A stretch of DNA of 64,000 nucleotides from Thaumasiovibrio sp047250365 (GCF_047250365.1 NZ_JBLBVL010000004.1:124001-188000), one strand, 5' to 3'. Positions 42,348-51,681 are shown, counted from the first letter of the stretch. Made by a program: numbers and translations. Notes: generated by a model from the letters alone, not told the origin.

Positions 42348-42508
42348 TGTGACATTCTAGACGTGAATGGTTATGCGCTGCCGACCGGTGAGAAATGAAT
42401 GATTAGTGTGATGGGGGGCTGGTTTATTTTTGTAACCACATAGTCTAGCGACAAAAAACGTAGACTGGCTCTACTTTGTTTGATTATTGATTGCGCTATA
42501 TTCATAAA

Positions 42509-42596
42509 TAAGGCATTTTATCTTCTTTAAATCATTTAGTTACCTATTCCTAACCATCCTGCCGGACTCCTTCCCATTAACGGCAGGTTTTTTTTT
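42509..42596 (+). ncRNA. candidate orphan small RNA
   Basis: A perfect TATATT (42497-42502), with a weak TTGTTT/CTTTGT -35, would start a plus-strand transcript near 42509 that ends about 88 bases later at the strong terminator CCTGCCG-N16-CGGCAGG-T9. There is no reading frame in between. U-rich segments (near 42517-42545) and the T9 tail suit an Hfq-bound sRNA, and the terminator loop exposes CTCCTTCCC, complementary to Shine-Dalgarno sequences. I do not recognise it as a known Vibrio sRNA. Confidence 0.35.
42558..42596 (+). terminator. strong orphan terminator
   Basis: CCTGCCG-N16-CGGCAGG followed by nine T residues on the plus strand. No plus-strand gene lies between mglB's divergent start and this site, and on the minus strand there is no T-run. 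Confidence 0.85.
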
Positions 42597-42653
42597 ACCT
42601 AATAACTACAATGCCTATGACTCCACTTTAAATCAGTGTTGTAGGTGCGTTGT

Positions 42654-42845
42654 TTAACACCCAGTTAGGCGCGCGGCATTGATTCGTCGAGACAAGCGCT
42701 CTTCATCGGCTGATAGTCCTAAACCGTCATTACAAAAGTCTGCTAAAGGAATCTCGAAATTAATAGGCCAACGGTCATATTCGGTATCGATACTATTCCG
42801 TTCGGCGTTGGTCAATGTTTGGTCGAACTTATCATGCTTGTTCAT
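42654..42845 (-). CDS. small hypothetical protein
   Basis: The 63-residue acidic soluble protein begins 'MNKHDKFDQTLTNAERNSIDTEYDRWPINFEIPLADFCNDGLGL'. I do not recognise it. ATG 42845 has AGGGCAG upstream. A further five residues (from 42860) are possible. It has no membrane segment or repeats, and stands between the orphan terminator and the EF-G paralogue promoter. Confidence 0.5.
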   Translation of the reverse strand: MNKHDKFDQTLTNAERNSIDTEYDRWPINFEIPLADFCNDGLGLSADEERLSRRINAARLTGC

Positions 42846-43137
42846 ATTCTGCCCTGCCATTGAGTTTCAAACGACATCAGAGAGAGGTGACATCATCTCG
42901 CTGGTTAAATGTAGTGCTTTTTTTGTTGGTTTGTGACTTGTAAATGTCTCATCATTGCAAGCTATGAAGTGGTTCACAGTAAAGTTCTGAGAATCAAGCC
43001 AATTTAACTATAATTCGTTAATAAAAGGGGGCGCCTTGAGACGAGCTATCCGAAAAATGACTTGGAAGACGAGCGGGCGGATTATCCGCCACTATGAATA
43101 ATGCCTAAAATATTCTGAGTTTGTTAAGGAGATAGCT

Positions 43138-45162
43138 ATGTCAATTAATGACGTCCGCAATATTGCTTTTGTTGGCCAAAGTGGTGTCGGCAAAACGAGC
43201 TTAATAGAGCGTTTACTGTATACATCCCATTCAAAAACACATTTAGGAAGCGTCGAGAAAGGGGACACAACCACCGATTTCGATCCTTTATCTATCCGTT
43301 ATCATCACAGTATTGAATCAACGCCTGTTACAATGAGGTGGTGCGATCATCGCCTTAATATTATTGATACGCCAGGGCTGCCTGAACTGCTAGGCCGCGC
43401 GTTAAGTATTTACCCTGCAGTAGAAACGACAGCATTGGTTCTTGATCTATCGATGCCAATAACTCAGCTATCTGAACAACTGTTTCACTTTGCTCAAGCG
43501 CGTAAAAAATGCCAGATGATCGTGGTTAATAAAGTCGATACTGGTGTGGGCGGCGTAATGGCATTACTGCAAGAGATTGAACAGAGATTTGGCTCAGTCT
43601 GTCTTCCCGTCAATATGCCAACACCCGACGGCGACGCTATTGTTGATTGCTATTTTAAACCAGAGTATGGGACAGACACCTGCGCATTTGATGTAGAAAG
43701 CTTACATGAACGGTTAGTTGACCAGGTCATTGAAGTCGATGAAGCGATGATGGAGCTGTATTTAGAACAAGGTTCAGCATTGACACCGCAGCAGTTACAC
43801 GCGCCTTTTGAAGAAGCACTTCGAACTGGGCACATTATTCCAATCTGCTTTGTTTCTGGCCAAAGTGGCGCGGGGGAAGAGTTATTACTACAAACATTAG
43901 TTGATGTAATGCCAATGCCTTCCGAAGGAAATCCACCACTACTAGAGAAAAATGATAAGTCTATCTCTGTCGATTGTGAAACACTCGACCACGTCGTGGC
44001 CCATGTGTATAAAGTTAGCGTGGACCCTTATTTGGGCAAACTGGCCTATATCCGTGTATTCCAAGGCGAAATTAACGCGGGTAGCCAACTGTATGTAGGG
44101 GAGAGCAATAAGGCATTTAAAGTTGGTCATTTGTATCAATTGCAAGGAAAGCAGCGTACAGAAATTAGTCAGGCAAGAGCCGGCGATTTATGTGTGTTGG
44201 CAAAGGTTGATGATCTCTATTTTGATTCCGTCATCCATGATTCACATGACGAAGATGGTGTGGTGATGCAAACCTTAGCATTTCCTAACCCGATGCACAG
44301 CTTGGTTGTGAAACCGAAAAAACGGGGTGATGAGCAAAAAATATCCGAAGTCTTGGGTAAAATTGCAGCAGAAGACCCATCGTTGACGATTGAACATCGT
44401 GTTCGCACGAATGAAACGATCATTAGCGGTCAGGGTGAATTCCACCTTAAAGTCGCCTTGGAAAAAATGGCGTTGGTGTATAAAGTGGAAGTGGATACGT
44501 CCCAACCGAGTGTAGAATATTTTGAAACGATTACTCTGTCAGCGGAAGGAAGCTATCGTCACAAAAAGCAAAGCGGTGGAGCGGGCCAGTTTGGAGAAGT
44601 ACATTTAAAAGTACGCCCACTCGAGAGGGGAGCAGGCTTCAAATTCGTTAACAAAGTAGTTGGTGGCGCAATTCCAACCGCACTGATTCCAGCGGTGGAA
44701 AAGGGGGTTCGGCAAGCGCTTGAGGAAGGTGCAATATCTGGAAACCCGATCAAAGATATTGAAGTAACCGTTTTTGATGGTAAGTATCATTCGGTTGACT
44801 CGAAAGAGATCGCCTTTGTGATTGCCGGAAAAAAAGCTTTCTTGAATGCGGTTAATGCAGCATCACCGATTGTACTGGAGCCTATTGTTGATATTAGCTT
44901 GTCAATACCAACAGAAACGGTGGGTGATGTTTCCGGAGACTTATCGGCTAATCGGGGAATTATTATTGGAACCCTTCCTGAGGGCAGCAACTTTTCGAGC
45001 ATTAAAGCGCGCTCGCCGTTAAATGAACTGCAAGATTATGCACGTAAGTTGCGTGCTATGACTGGCGGAGAAGGCTCATTTAGTTTGCAATTTAGCCATT
45101 ACGAAGCGGCACCACCAACGGTGCAACAAGACGTCTGTCAGGAGCAGCGCTCAGCAATATAG
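43138..45162 (+). CDS. elongation factor G paralogue (EF-G-like, FusA2 type)
   Basis: This 674-residue translational GTPase has P-loop 'GQSGVGKTS' (13-21), a changed switch I 'TTTDFDPLSIRYHHSIES' in place of the canonical TDYxxxExxRGITI, G3 'DTPG' (77-80) and G4 'NKVD' (131-134). Domains II-V follow, with 'GQGEFHLKVALEKM', 'GGAGQFGEVHLKVRPLERG' and 'NELQDYARKLRAMTGGEGSFSLQFSHYE'. The altered switch I marks the paralogue group whose role is unclear; it is not the essential fusA beside rpsG. AAGGAGATAGCT precedes the ATG. It is monocistronic. Confidence 0.9.
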   Translation: MSINDVRNIAFVGQSGVGKTSLIERLLYTSHSKTHLGSVEKGDTTTDFDPLSIRYHHSIESTPVTMRWCDHRLNIIDTPGLPELLGRALSIYPAVETTALVLDLSMPITQLSEQLFHFAQARKKCQMIVVNKVDTGVGGVMALLQEIEQRFGSVCLPVNMPTPDGDAIVDCYFKPEYGTDTCAFDVESLHERLVDQVIEVDEAMMELYLEQGSALTPQQLHAPFEEALRTGHIIPICFVSGQSGAGEELLLQTLVDVMPMPSEGNPPLLEKNDKSISVDCETLDHVVAHVYKVSVDPYLGKLAYIRVFQGEINAGSQLYVGESNKAFKVGHLYQLQGKQRTEISQARAGDLCVLAKVDDLYFDSVIHDSHDEDGVVMQTLAFPNPMHSLVVKPKKRGDEQKISEVLGKIAAEDPSLTIEHRVRTNETIISGQGEFHLKVALEKMALVYKVEVDTSQPSVEYFETITLSAEGSYRHKKQSGGAGQFGEVHLKVRPLERGAGFKFVNKVVGGAIPTALIPAVEKGVRQALEEGAISGNPIKDIEVTVFDGKYHSVDSKEIAFVIAGKKAFLNAVNAASPIVLEPIVDISLSIPTETVGDVSGDLSANRGIIIGTLPEGSNFSSIKARSPLNELQDYARKLRAMTGGEGSFSLQFSHYEAAPPTVQQDVCQEQRSAI

Positions 45163-45199
45163 GTATTAAAAAACAGAAATATAGACAGTAAAAAAGAGA

Positions 45200-45230
45200 A
45201 AGGGTCAGCTAAATTAGCTGGCCCTTTTCT
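45200..45230. terminator. terminator between EF-G paralogue and LysE gene
   Basis: GGGTCAGCTAA-ATTAGCTGGCCC (one G-T pair) with A-rich left and TTTTC right flanks. Usable from the plus strand and probably also for the converging gene. Confidence 0.75.
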
Positions 45231-45272
45231 ATTTTTCACACAGTAGTATATAAAAACAACGCGTCATGCCGA

Positions 45273-45914
45273 TTAGTTAAGAGCCGGGACTTGAGAAACC
45301 AATAGCCAGAGTGCGAGTATAAAGAAGACGCCGCCCATTAACTTATGTTGATTGGTTCGAAAACGTTCATTTTGTAATAGGTGTTTTCCGAGCGACCCGA
45401 CCATCGCGACGAGGAGCAGATTAAAGAGTAAACCCATAACATTAAGCATGAGTCCTAATGCCAACATCTGTTGCCCTGACGATGCGGCAATATGGTGAGA
45501 GACAAATTGCGGAAGAAAAAGCACAAAAAACATCAATGCTTTTGGGTTCAGCAAGTTACTAATTACAGCCCGTCGATACAGTGTTGCCGCAATACTGCTT
45601 TCTTGCTCTAGTTCAGGGGTGTTACTTGGCTCTGTGCGTAGGCAATCCCAGCCCATTTTCAACAAATAGAGCCCACCGGCGATTTGTAACCCGCTTAATG
45701 CCATGCTGTTCATGGCAATCATGGCGGATACCCCAAGCGCAGCCGCGAAAGTGAGAATAAGCCCCGATGTTGCATTGCCTAAGCTCGCATAGATGCCTAC
45801 TTTTCTGCCATAGCTTAAACTGGAGCTAGTAATCAGTAGCATATCTGGCCCGGGAATTAACAGTAGCGCAACGACGGCGGCTAAGTAGATAGGTAAAATA
45901 GAAGGATCTAGCAT
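45273..45914 (-). CDS. LysE/RhtB family amino-acid exporter
   Basis: This 213-residue inner-membrane protein has about six hydrophobic segments. The family signature 'VVALLLIPGPDMLLITSSSLSYGRKVGIYASLGNATSG' is near the N-terminus, then 'GGLYLLKMGWDCLRTEP' and 'ISNLLNPKALMFFVLFLPQFV'. It exports amino acids or derivatives such as threonine or homoserine lactone-like compounds; the substrate cannot be told. ATG 45914 is chosen because 'MLDPSILPIYLAAVVA' matches the family start; a longer frame adds 20 non-conserved residues. Confidence 0.88.
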   Translation of the reverse strand: MLDPSILPIYLAAVVALLLIPGPDMLLITSSSLSYGRKVGIYASLGNATSGLILTFAAALGVSAMIAMNSMALSGLQIAGGLYLLKMGWDCLRTEPSNTPELEQESSIAATLYRRAVISNLLNPKALMFFVLFLPQFVSHHIAASSGQQMLALGLMLNVMGLLFNLLLVAMVGSLGKHLLQNERFRTNQHKLMGGVFFILALWLLVSQVPALN

Positions 45915-46258
45915 ATTCTCACGAGCACAAGCAAATAAAACGCTGGATTCTAGCGTCAAAATAGATACATGCAAGCACTATCGGTTGTACGGCGGGTTTT
46001 TGAACTATCGATTGCGGTCTAGCTGGGGATTAGTTTGTTGCCGGCGAGCAATATAGTTTGATCGGAAGTGTGGCTTTTCATGTTATTTACATCAATGTGA
46101 ATGCGAAAGCTTGAACCACTACACTTGCCCATCTTTGCACTTGCGTACCGATGGATACTTTTACCAGGAGATTTAGTAAAATTGTCGTATCGTGGCTTTA
46201 GATATATTGACACTGTATACTTTACTCAACTCCGCACTTTAATGAGTAACACCGCAAA

Positions 46259-46672
46259 ATGATGACTGATGAAGAAAGAATCGAACTGCAACAAAACAAC
46301 CCACTGCATGGGCTAAAGCTTGAGACTATGTTGCAAGAGCTGGTGGATTTTTATGGCTGGGACATTCTAGATACAGCAATGCGTTTTAACTGCTTTAACA
46401 CTAAGCCTTCGATTGAGAGTAGCGTGAAGTATTTAAAGAAAACGGAATGGGCGAGAGAAAAGCTAGAGAATTTTTACCTCTATCGCTTTAAGCGCATGCC
46501 ACGAGCGAGTGCCGAAGAATATGACTTGCCGCCGAGAGCGCGTACTTTCCCTCATGGTCTTGAACCTAAAGAACCGATGCCGCTAACCGTTGATTCTATT
46601 CTGAAGTCGCAGGCTAAAGCCGCATCTGCATTTAAAAATCGCTCATCTCGTGGACGTCCGCCTCGTCGATAG
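46259..46672 (+). CDS. VF530-like DNA-binding protein (DUF2132)
   Basis: The 137-residue protein carries the VF530 domain in residues 13-72: 'NNPLHGLKLETMLQELVDFYGWDILDTAMRFNCFNTKPSIESSVKYLKKTEWAREKLENFYLY', named after the Vibrio fischeri structure. A longer basic tail, ending 'AFKNRSSRGRPPRR', is AT-hook-like (RGRPPRR) and would suit minor-groove DNA binding (inference). It is preceded by a tiny overlapping frame (46242-46262) that ends on the ATG, perhaps giving translational coupling. Confidence 0.88.
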   Translation: MMTDEERIELQQNNPLHGLKLETMLQELVDFYGWDILDTAMRFNCFNTKPSIESSVKYLKKTEWAREKLENFYLYRFKRMPRASAEEYDLPPRARTFPHGLEPKEPMPLTVDSILKSQAKAASAFKNRSSRGRPPRR

Positions 46673-46845
46673 CGCTGCACTGCTCGGTCGATTATTGGAA
46701 GACAAGAGAGCCCTACTTAACGTATCGCGTAGGGCTCAAGCGCGTTTAAGGAAGCGATTGAACGCAACTCCCAACTCTATAGATCGATAGAGAGGGCGAT
46801 CTAAGAGCTAAAGATGGTTAAGTCGCTCACCGCCCTCCGACATCT

Positions 46846-48855
46846 TTATTCAAACGGAAGTGAGTTATCTTTCCTGTAAATCGCTTTAATTTCCTCTAGT
46901 ACTTCAGGGTTTGCGATGGCCCCAATATTATCAATGGTTTGACCTTGAAGGATTTTTTTTACTGCAAGCTCTACGATCTTTCCTGATTTGGTTCGGGGGA
47001 TGTCGCTGATGGCATGAATGCTCGCTGGTGCGTGATGAGGAGAACAGTTTGTTTTTAAACGTTGAGTGATTTTTGTCACTAGATTTTCGTCTAATACGGT
47101 ATTAGGGCTGAGTTGAATAAAGAGAATAATATCCTCATCGCCCTGGTGAGGTAACCCAACCGCGACACTGTCAACCACCTCTTTTAAGGCATTAACTTCG
47201 CGATAGATTTCGGCTGTACCTATGCGTATCCCTTTTGGGTTGAGGGTCGCGTCGCTGCGGCCAAAAAAAGTCATGCCACCATGTATGGTCCAACACACAT
47301 CATCGCCGTGATGCCACGCGCCATTGTACTTGTTCCAATACGCATTATGGTACTGCTCGCCAGAGTCGCCCCAAAAACCGATCGGTTGATTAGGAAAGCT
47401 ATTTTTACAGACAAGCTCTCCACGCGTTTGTTGACACGGATGGCCATCTTGGTCAAATACATCAACATCCATGCCAAGTGCAGCGCCCTGACACTCGCCT
47501 TGATAAACTGCCGATATAGGGTTTCCTAATACAAAGCAGCCGCAAATATCTGTGCCACCAGAAATTGAAGCGAGATGAAGGTCGTTTTTTATTGCCCGAT
47601 AAACAAAATCGAATTGATGGGGGTGAAGAACCGAACCAGTCGAGCAGAGGGTTTTTAGCTTGTTTAATGCAAATATTTTATTGGGAACGAAATGGGATTT
47701 TTCTAGGCTCTCGAGGTATTTGGCTGCTGTTCCAAATAATGTGACTTGATGGCGTTCAGCTAAAGACCACAAGGTATCGGTAGACAGTAGTGGGTGTCCA
47801 TCATAGATAACTAAGCACGCTGCGGACGCCAGCGCTGAGACTTGCCAGTTCCACATCATCCAACCACATGTGGTGTAATAGAAAACGCGATCATTTGGCT
47901 TTATATCACAGTGAAGTTGATGCTCTTTGAGGTGATTGAGTAACGTACCGCCCACACAGTGTGTAATGCACTTCGGTTTGCCGGTTGTGCCAGACGAATA
48001 GAGAATAAACAATGGTGCGTTAAATGGGACATGGACATAGCCAAGCGGTTGCGGGGGGTAGTGCAACAGCAGCGCGTCCCAAATTATATAGTGATAACGG
48101 TGTAATGAGGCAACATCGGTTTGCGCCAATGTTGAGTGTGTTGCAATATAAGTCACTTCACATACCGCTTGGCAAGATGAGAGCTCAGCAAGAATAGCGC
48201 TATTCTTTTCGGCCATTGAGTGGACGTTATGGCCAAAACTATAAGCATTACAACAAAATAACACCTTTGGTCTGACTTGTCCTAGACGTTCGAAGACGCT
48301 ACGTTCGCCAAAGTCAGGCGATGTAGATGTCCAAACTGCACCAAGGCTGGCGGTGGCGAGCATAGCGATAACGGCGTAGGGGCTGTGGGGTAAATAGCCA
48401 GCGACCACATCGCCTTGTTTCACCCCTTGTGCGAGTAGCCATTGCTGCACACTCGACACGTGTTGGTAAAGTGCTTGCCAGCAATACGTGACGGATTCGC
48501 CATGTTCATTTTCAAAGATGATTGCGCTGTCAGTGGGGTGTTGGGTGGCAGACGCTAGAAGGTTTTCAGCATAGTTGAGCGAGGCGTGGGGAAACCATTC
48601 TGTATCCCTTGCACGCACTTGCTCACCATACTTTGCACGGCCAGATGTTGTGTAAGTGTCGCCTTTAATGCCGATAACGTTACAGTAGTCCCAAACATCA
48701 CTCCAAAATAGGTCAGCGTGTTCGACAGACCATTGATGCAACTGGTGATAATCGTGAAATAATTGCTGGTGGCGCTCACTGAGCATGACCATAAATTGAT
48801 TCAGTTGCGAGTGGGTGATTCTCTGGCGATTCGGTGTCCAAAGTGGTGCTGACAT
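46846..48855 (-). CDS. acetoacetyl-CoA synthetase (acetoacetate-CoA ligase)
   Basis: The 669-residue adenylate-forming enzyme is of the AACS/ACS type: N-terminal 'ESVTYCWQALYQHVSSVQQWLL', P-loop 'LFILYSSGTTGKPKCITHCVGGTLL', 'YTTCGWMMWNWQVSALA', 'SISGGTDICGCFVLGN' and the hinge 'FFGRSDATLNPKGIRIGTAEIYREVN', with the C-terminal catalytic lysine in 'DIPRTKSGKIVELAVKKIL'. It activates acetoacetate. As last gene of hmgA-fahA-maiA, with a six-base gap to maiA, it would take up the acetoacetate released by FahA, completing conversion of tyrosine to central intermediates. Confidence 0.92.
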   Translation of the reverse strand: MSAPLWTPNRQRITHSQLNQFMVMLSERHQQLFHDYHQLHQWSVEHADLFWSDVWDYCNVIGIKGDTYTTSGRAKYGEQVRARDTEWFPHASLNYAENLLASATQHPTDSAIIFENEHGESVTYCWQALYQHVSSVQQWLLAQGVKQGDVVAGYLPHSPYAVIAMLATASLGAVWTSTSPDFGERSVFERLGQVRPKVLFCCNAYSFGHNVHSMAEKNSAILAELSSCQAVCEVTYIATHSTLAQTDVASLHRYHYIIWDALLLHYPPQPLGYVHVPFNAPLFILYSSGTTGKPKCITHCVGGTLLNHLKEHQLHCDIKPNDRVFYYTTCGWMMWNWQVSALASAACLVIYDGHPLLSTDTLWSLAERHQVTLFGTAAKYLESLEKSHFVPNKIFALNKLKTLCSTGSVLHPHQFDFVYRAIKNDLHLASISGGTDICGCFVLGNPISAVYQGECQGAALGMDVDVFDQDGHPCQQTRGELVCKNSFPNQPIGFWGDSGEQYHNAYWNKYNGAWHHGDDVCWTIHGGMTFFGRSDATLNPKGIRIGTAEIYREVNALKEVVDSVAVGLPHQGDEDIILFIQLSPNTVLDENLVTKITQRLKTNCSPHHAPASIHAISDIPRTKSGKIVELAVKKILQGQTIDNIGAIANPEVLEEIKAIYRKDNSLPFE

Positions 48856-48861
48856 TGGGTG

Positions 48862-49488
48862 CTACTCCATCAAATTATCTGGATGGGCATCAGAGAAAGC
48901 GGGTAGTGCAAGACAAGCCGATTCGATATCGAGCAGTTTGGGATAAGGGGTTAGATCCAACTGGAACCTACGAGCATTATAGAGTTGTGGTATTAAGCAA
49001 ACGTCAGCAACGGTGGGTGTGTTTGCACAGCAGTATGGTGTTTGGTTGCTATGAATCATTTTATCGATGGCTGCAAATCCTCGTGCGATCCAGTGGTGAT
49101 ACCACGTCATTTTGTGCTCATCACTGATTTGCAATGTATTGCTGAGGTAGTTGAGTACCCTAAGGTTGTTTAGAGGGTGAATATCGGTGCTAATCAGTTG
49201 GGCGATACTGCGACACCTAGCCTTGTCTAAGCGATGAAATGGCAACAGTGACGGTGAGGGGGAAATATCTTCAAGGTATTCAATGATCGCCATCGATTGC
49301 GAGATTGCTCCTTCATCCGTTAGTAATACGGGTACCGATGCATTTGGATTTAACAGGGCAAAGTCGGTGGCATGTTGCTCTTGCTCTAGTAACGATACGA
49401 CGACACGGTCATAATTAATGTTCTTTAAATTCAACGCAATACGCACTCTAAATGCAGCAGATGAGCGAGGGTAATCGTACAAGATCAT
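48862..49488 (-). CDS. maiA: maleylacetoacetate isomerase
   Basis: This 208-residue zeta-class GST isomerises 4-maleylacetoacetate to 4-fumarylacetoacetate using glutathione. It begins 'MILYDYPRSSAAFRVRIALNLKNINYDRVVV', with the zeta motif SSxxxRVRIAL in its common bacterial SSAA form (Ser retained). 'LNPNASVPVLLTDEGAISQSMAIIEYLED' contains the cis-Pro and Ser of the glutathione site, and 'DVCLIPQLYNARRFQLDLTPYPKL' ends the family pattern. It lies 11 bases after fahA. Confidence 0.94.
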   Translation of the reverse strand: MILYDYPRSSAAFRVRIALNLKNINYDRVVVSLLEQEQHATDFALLNPNASVPVLLTDEGAISQSMAIIEYLEDISPSPSLLPFHRLDKARCRSIAQLISTDIHPLNNLRVLNYLSNTLQISDEHKMTWYHHWIARGFAAIDKMIHSNQTPYCCANTPTVADVCLIPQLYNARRFQLDLTPYPKLLDIESACLALPAFSDAHPDNLME

Positions 49489-49499
49489 AAAGCATCACC

Positions 49500-50477
49500 T
49501 CACTGTTGAATCACGGTTTGGTTGATTTCACCAAAGATAGGCATACCTTGATCATCGTGCATCGTAATGCGGACATGATCACCATGACCAAGAAACGGGG
49601 TACGAATATCACCATCATTGAGCTTTTCTAGCATGCGTTGTTCGGCAAGACAGCAAGAACCGACGTTAGCAGAGACATTGGACACGGTGCCCGATCCTAT
49701 AATGGTTCCCGCCCCTAAAGCGCGTGTTTTTGCACAGTGGGCTAACAAATCAAAGAAAGAGAACGTCATATCTTTACCAGCATTAGGGTGACCAAAAAGT
49801 TGTTGATTCAGGTAAACCTCAAGCTCAAGATGAAGCTTGCCATCATGCCAACTGGTGCCAAGCTCGTCAGGGGTGACTGCAATTGGGGAGAACGCAGAAG
49901 CCGGCTTGGATTGGAAAAATCCAAACCCTTTGGCGAGTTCGGTGGGGATAAGGTTGCGGAGCGAAATATCATTAACCAGCATGAACAATTTTATATGTTG
50001 TTCAGCGTCACAAGCGGGCGTGCCTAGTGGGACATCGTCAGTTATAACGGCGACTTCAGCTTCAAAATCTAACCCCCATGCTTCGTTAAGCAGTGGAATA
50101 TCAGCATGAGGTGGCAAGAACCCATCAGACATGCCTTGATAGACCAAAGGATCGCGCCAAAAACTCGGTGGCATGTCAGCCCCTCTGGCCTTTCTGACTA
50201 ACTCGATATGATTAACGTATGCGCTCCCATCCGCCCATTGGAAAGCGCGGGGCAACGGTGAGTGGCATTGAGTAGGATCAAACTTAAAGCATTGGGGAAT
50301 TTTTCCCATATTGAGTAACTTGTATTGGTGTTGTAAGTCATTTTCCAATAGCGACCAATTATCAAGTGCAAATTGCAAGTTTGGTGCTAAGTCATTGATA
50401 TAAGTGGCAAAGGCGTGATCTTTTGAGACAAGGATTAACTGTCCATCACGCCCATGATTTAATGAGGCAAATTTCAT
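49500..50477 (-). CDS. fahA: fumarylacetoacetate hydrolase family protein
   Basis: The 325-residue enzyme hydrolyses fumarylacetoacetate to fumarate and acetoacetate. It is the compact bacterial form. Metal/active-site pieces are 'PLLNEAWGLDFEAEVAVITDDVPLGT' (Glu-x-Glu ligand), 'FMLVNDISLRNLIPTELAKGFGFFQSKPASAFSPIAVTPDELG', 'GAGTIIGSGTVSN' and 'LGHGDHVRITM'. GAGGATC precedes the ATG, immediately behind a small dyad. It lies 25 bases after hmgA. Confidence 0.93.
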   Translation of the reverse strand: MKFASLNHGRDGQLILVSKDHAFATYINDLAPNLQFALDNWSLLENDLQHQYKLLNMGKIPQCFKFDPTQCHSPLPRAFQWADGSAYVNHIELVRKARGADMPPSFWRDPLVYQGMSDGFLPPHADIPLLNEAWGLDFEAEVAVITDDVPLGTPACDAEQHIKLFMLVNDISLRNLIPTELAKGFGFFQSKPASAFSPIAVTPDELGTSWHDGKLHLELEVYLNQQLFGHPNAGKDMTFSFFDLLAHCAKTRALGAGTIIGSGTVSNVSANVGSCCLAEQRMLEKLNDGDIRTPFLGHGDHVRITMHDDQGMPIFGEINQTVIQQ

Positions 50478-50488
50478 AATGATCCTCT

Positions 50489-50503
50489 ATTTACAATGTA
50501 AAT
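50489..50503 (-). promoter_or_regulatory. ATTTAC/GTAAAT dyad in the hmgA-fahA gap
   Basis: ATTTACAATGTAAAT is a near-perfect palindrome directly upstream of the fahA ribosome site. It contains TyrR half-site sequences (TGTAAA) in the reverse arrangement, and as RNA could form a six-pair, three-base-loop hairpin. Confidence 0.4.
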
Positions 50504-51621
50504 TAGCTTTTCCATGAGGCCCAATAGTCAATATTCTCTGTATTTTCAGCATGTTGAGATACATCCAGAGGAATTCTTGAGTCGATCATGATAGCCACTT
50601 CATCGGTTGCGAGTTTTTTTCCTTGCGAAGAGAGTGCGTTAGGGTGGGGCCCATGGGTAAAACCGCAAGGATGAAATGTCACCATGCCAGCATCAATGTT
50701 GTCGCGACTAAAGAATTGCCCAGCGTGATAGAAGATCACTTCATCAAAGTCATCATTGCTGTGAAAGAACGGCACTTTAAGTGCGCCGGGGTCTTGTTCA
50801 ATGGGGCGCGGCACAAAAGTACAAATAACAAAATCGTCAGTGACAAAAGTGCTGTGCACCGAAGGGGGAAGATGATAGCGATGGCTCATCAATGGGCGGA
50901 TGTCGCGCCAGTTGAGCTTAAATACCGTCACTTCTCCTTTCCAACCGATTGCATCTAAAGGGTTGAAGGGATAACAGATAATGTTAACGTTATTGCGCGC
51001 TTTTAAGTGGATTTCCCACGGGTGATCATCACGCTGTTGCTCAAGAAATCGAGCATTAATCTCTGCGGTTACTAATACGCCAGTATCATAGATGGCATGC
51101 TCGCCAGCGATCCCACGATCAGGGAGTTGGAAGGCACGATGGGTGGCTTCAATGGCCATTAATGTGATGGGCGATGATGGATAGAGGCGCCAGCAGGTTC
51201 CTCGAGGAATAACCACATAGTCGCCCTCACTGATGCTCAATTGACCATAATCGCAATATAGTTCGCCTTCACCTTGGTGGATGAAGAGCAATTCATCACC
51301 GTCTCCATTGCGAACAAGGTGAGTCATGGGTTGGGCACAGTGCCAAAACCGTATGCTCAGTGCTGAATTAGATAACAGAATCGGTGCTTGCCAAAAACTG
51401 TTCGTTTGCACATGGAGTTGGCGAGAATCAAACGCGCGTGGACGATGTGGCCCATGCCAGTCTGTCCACCCAGTAGGCATATGGCGATGATAGATATGGC
51501 TGGCCGGACCAAAAAAACCATCACGCCCACACTCTCTTTCATACGTGCCTTCAGGTAGGTCGCAATGTGCCTGGTTAGTGGTAATGCCTTGTTTCAAAGG
51601 AAAACGAAATCGCTGTCGCAT
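50503..51621 (-). CDS. hmgA: homogentisate 1,2-dioxygenase
   Basis: This 372-residue cupin-type Fe(II) enzyme opens the ring of homogentisate to maleylacetoacetate. Family features are 'ECGRDGFFGPASHIYHRHMPTGWTDW', 'NGDGDELLFIHQGEGELYCDYGQLSISEGDYVVIPRGTCWRL', and the metal-ligand block 'PFFHSNDDFDEVIFYHAGQFFSRDNIDAGMVTFHPCGFTHGPHP' with His/Glu/His. It is the short bacterial form, shorter than the animal enzyme. The start at 51621 follows AGGAGCTTTAT. It heads the catabolic operon and is divergent from phhA, with a TyrR-like box between. Loss of this gene gives brown pyomelanin in relatives. Confidence 0.94.
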   Translation of the reverse strand: MRQRFRFPLKQGITTNQAHCDLPEGTYERECGRDGFFGPASHIYHRHMPTGWTDWHGPHRPRAFDSRQLHVQTNSFWQAPILLSNSALSIRFWHCAQPMTHLVRNGDGDELLFIHQGEGELYCDYGQLSISEGDYVVIPRGTCWRLYPSSPITLMAIEATHRAFQLPDRGIAGEHAIYDTGVLVTAEINARFLEQQRDDHPWEIHLKARNNVNIICYPFNPLDAIGWKGEVTVFKLNWRDIRPLMSHRYHLPPSVHSTFVTDDFVICTFVPRPIEQDPGALKVPFFHSNDDFDEVIFYHAGQFFSRDNIDAGMVTFHPCGFTHGPHPNALSSQGKKLATDEVAIMIDSRIPLDVSQHAENTENIDYWASWKS

Positions 51622-51681
51622 ATAAAGCTCCTGTGCCAAGCCGTGCGAACTACTGATTGAAATATAGCTCACATTTCGCGA

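Larger units (their letters stand above)
42088..42653. promoter_or_regulatory. mglB upstream region
   Basis: The 566 bases contain the mgl control sites, listed separately (a CRP-like TGTGA-N6-TAGCA at 42166-42181 and two LacI/GalR-type operators), then an apparently independent plus-strand element ending in a strong terminator at 42558-42596. Confidence 0.5.

Noticed and set aside
46019..46213. 64-codon minus-strand frame between lysE and VF530 genes
   Set aside because: It has no ribosome site or homology and a basic random-like composition. It covers the VF530 promoter region.
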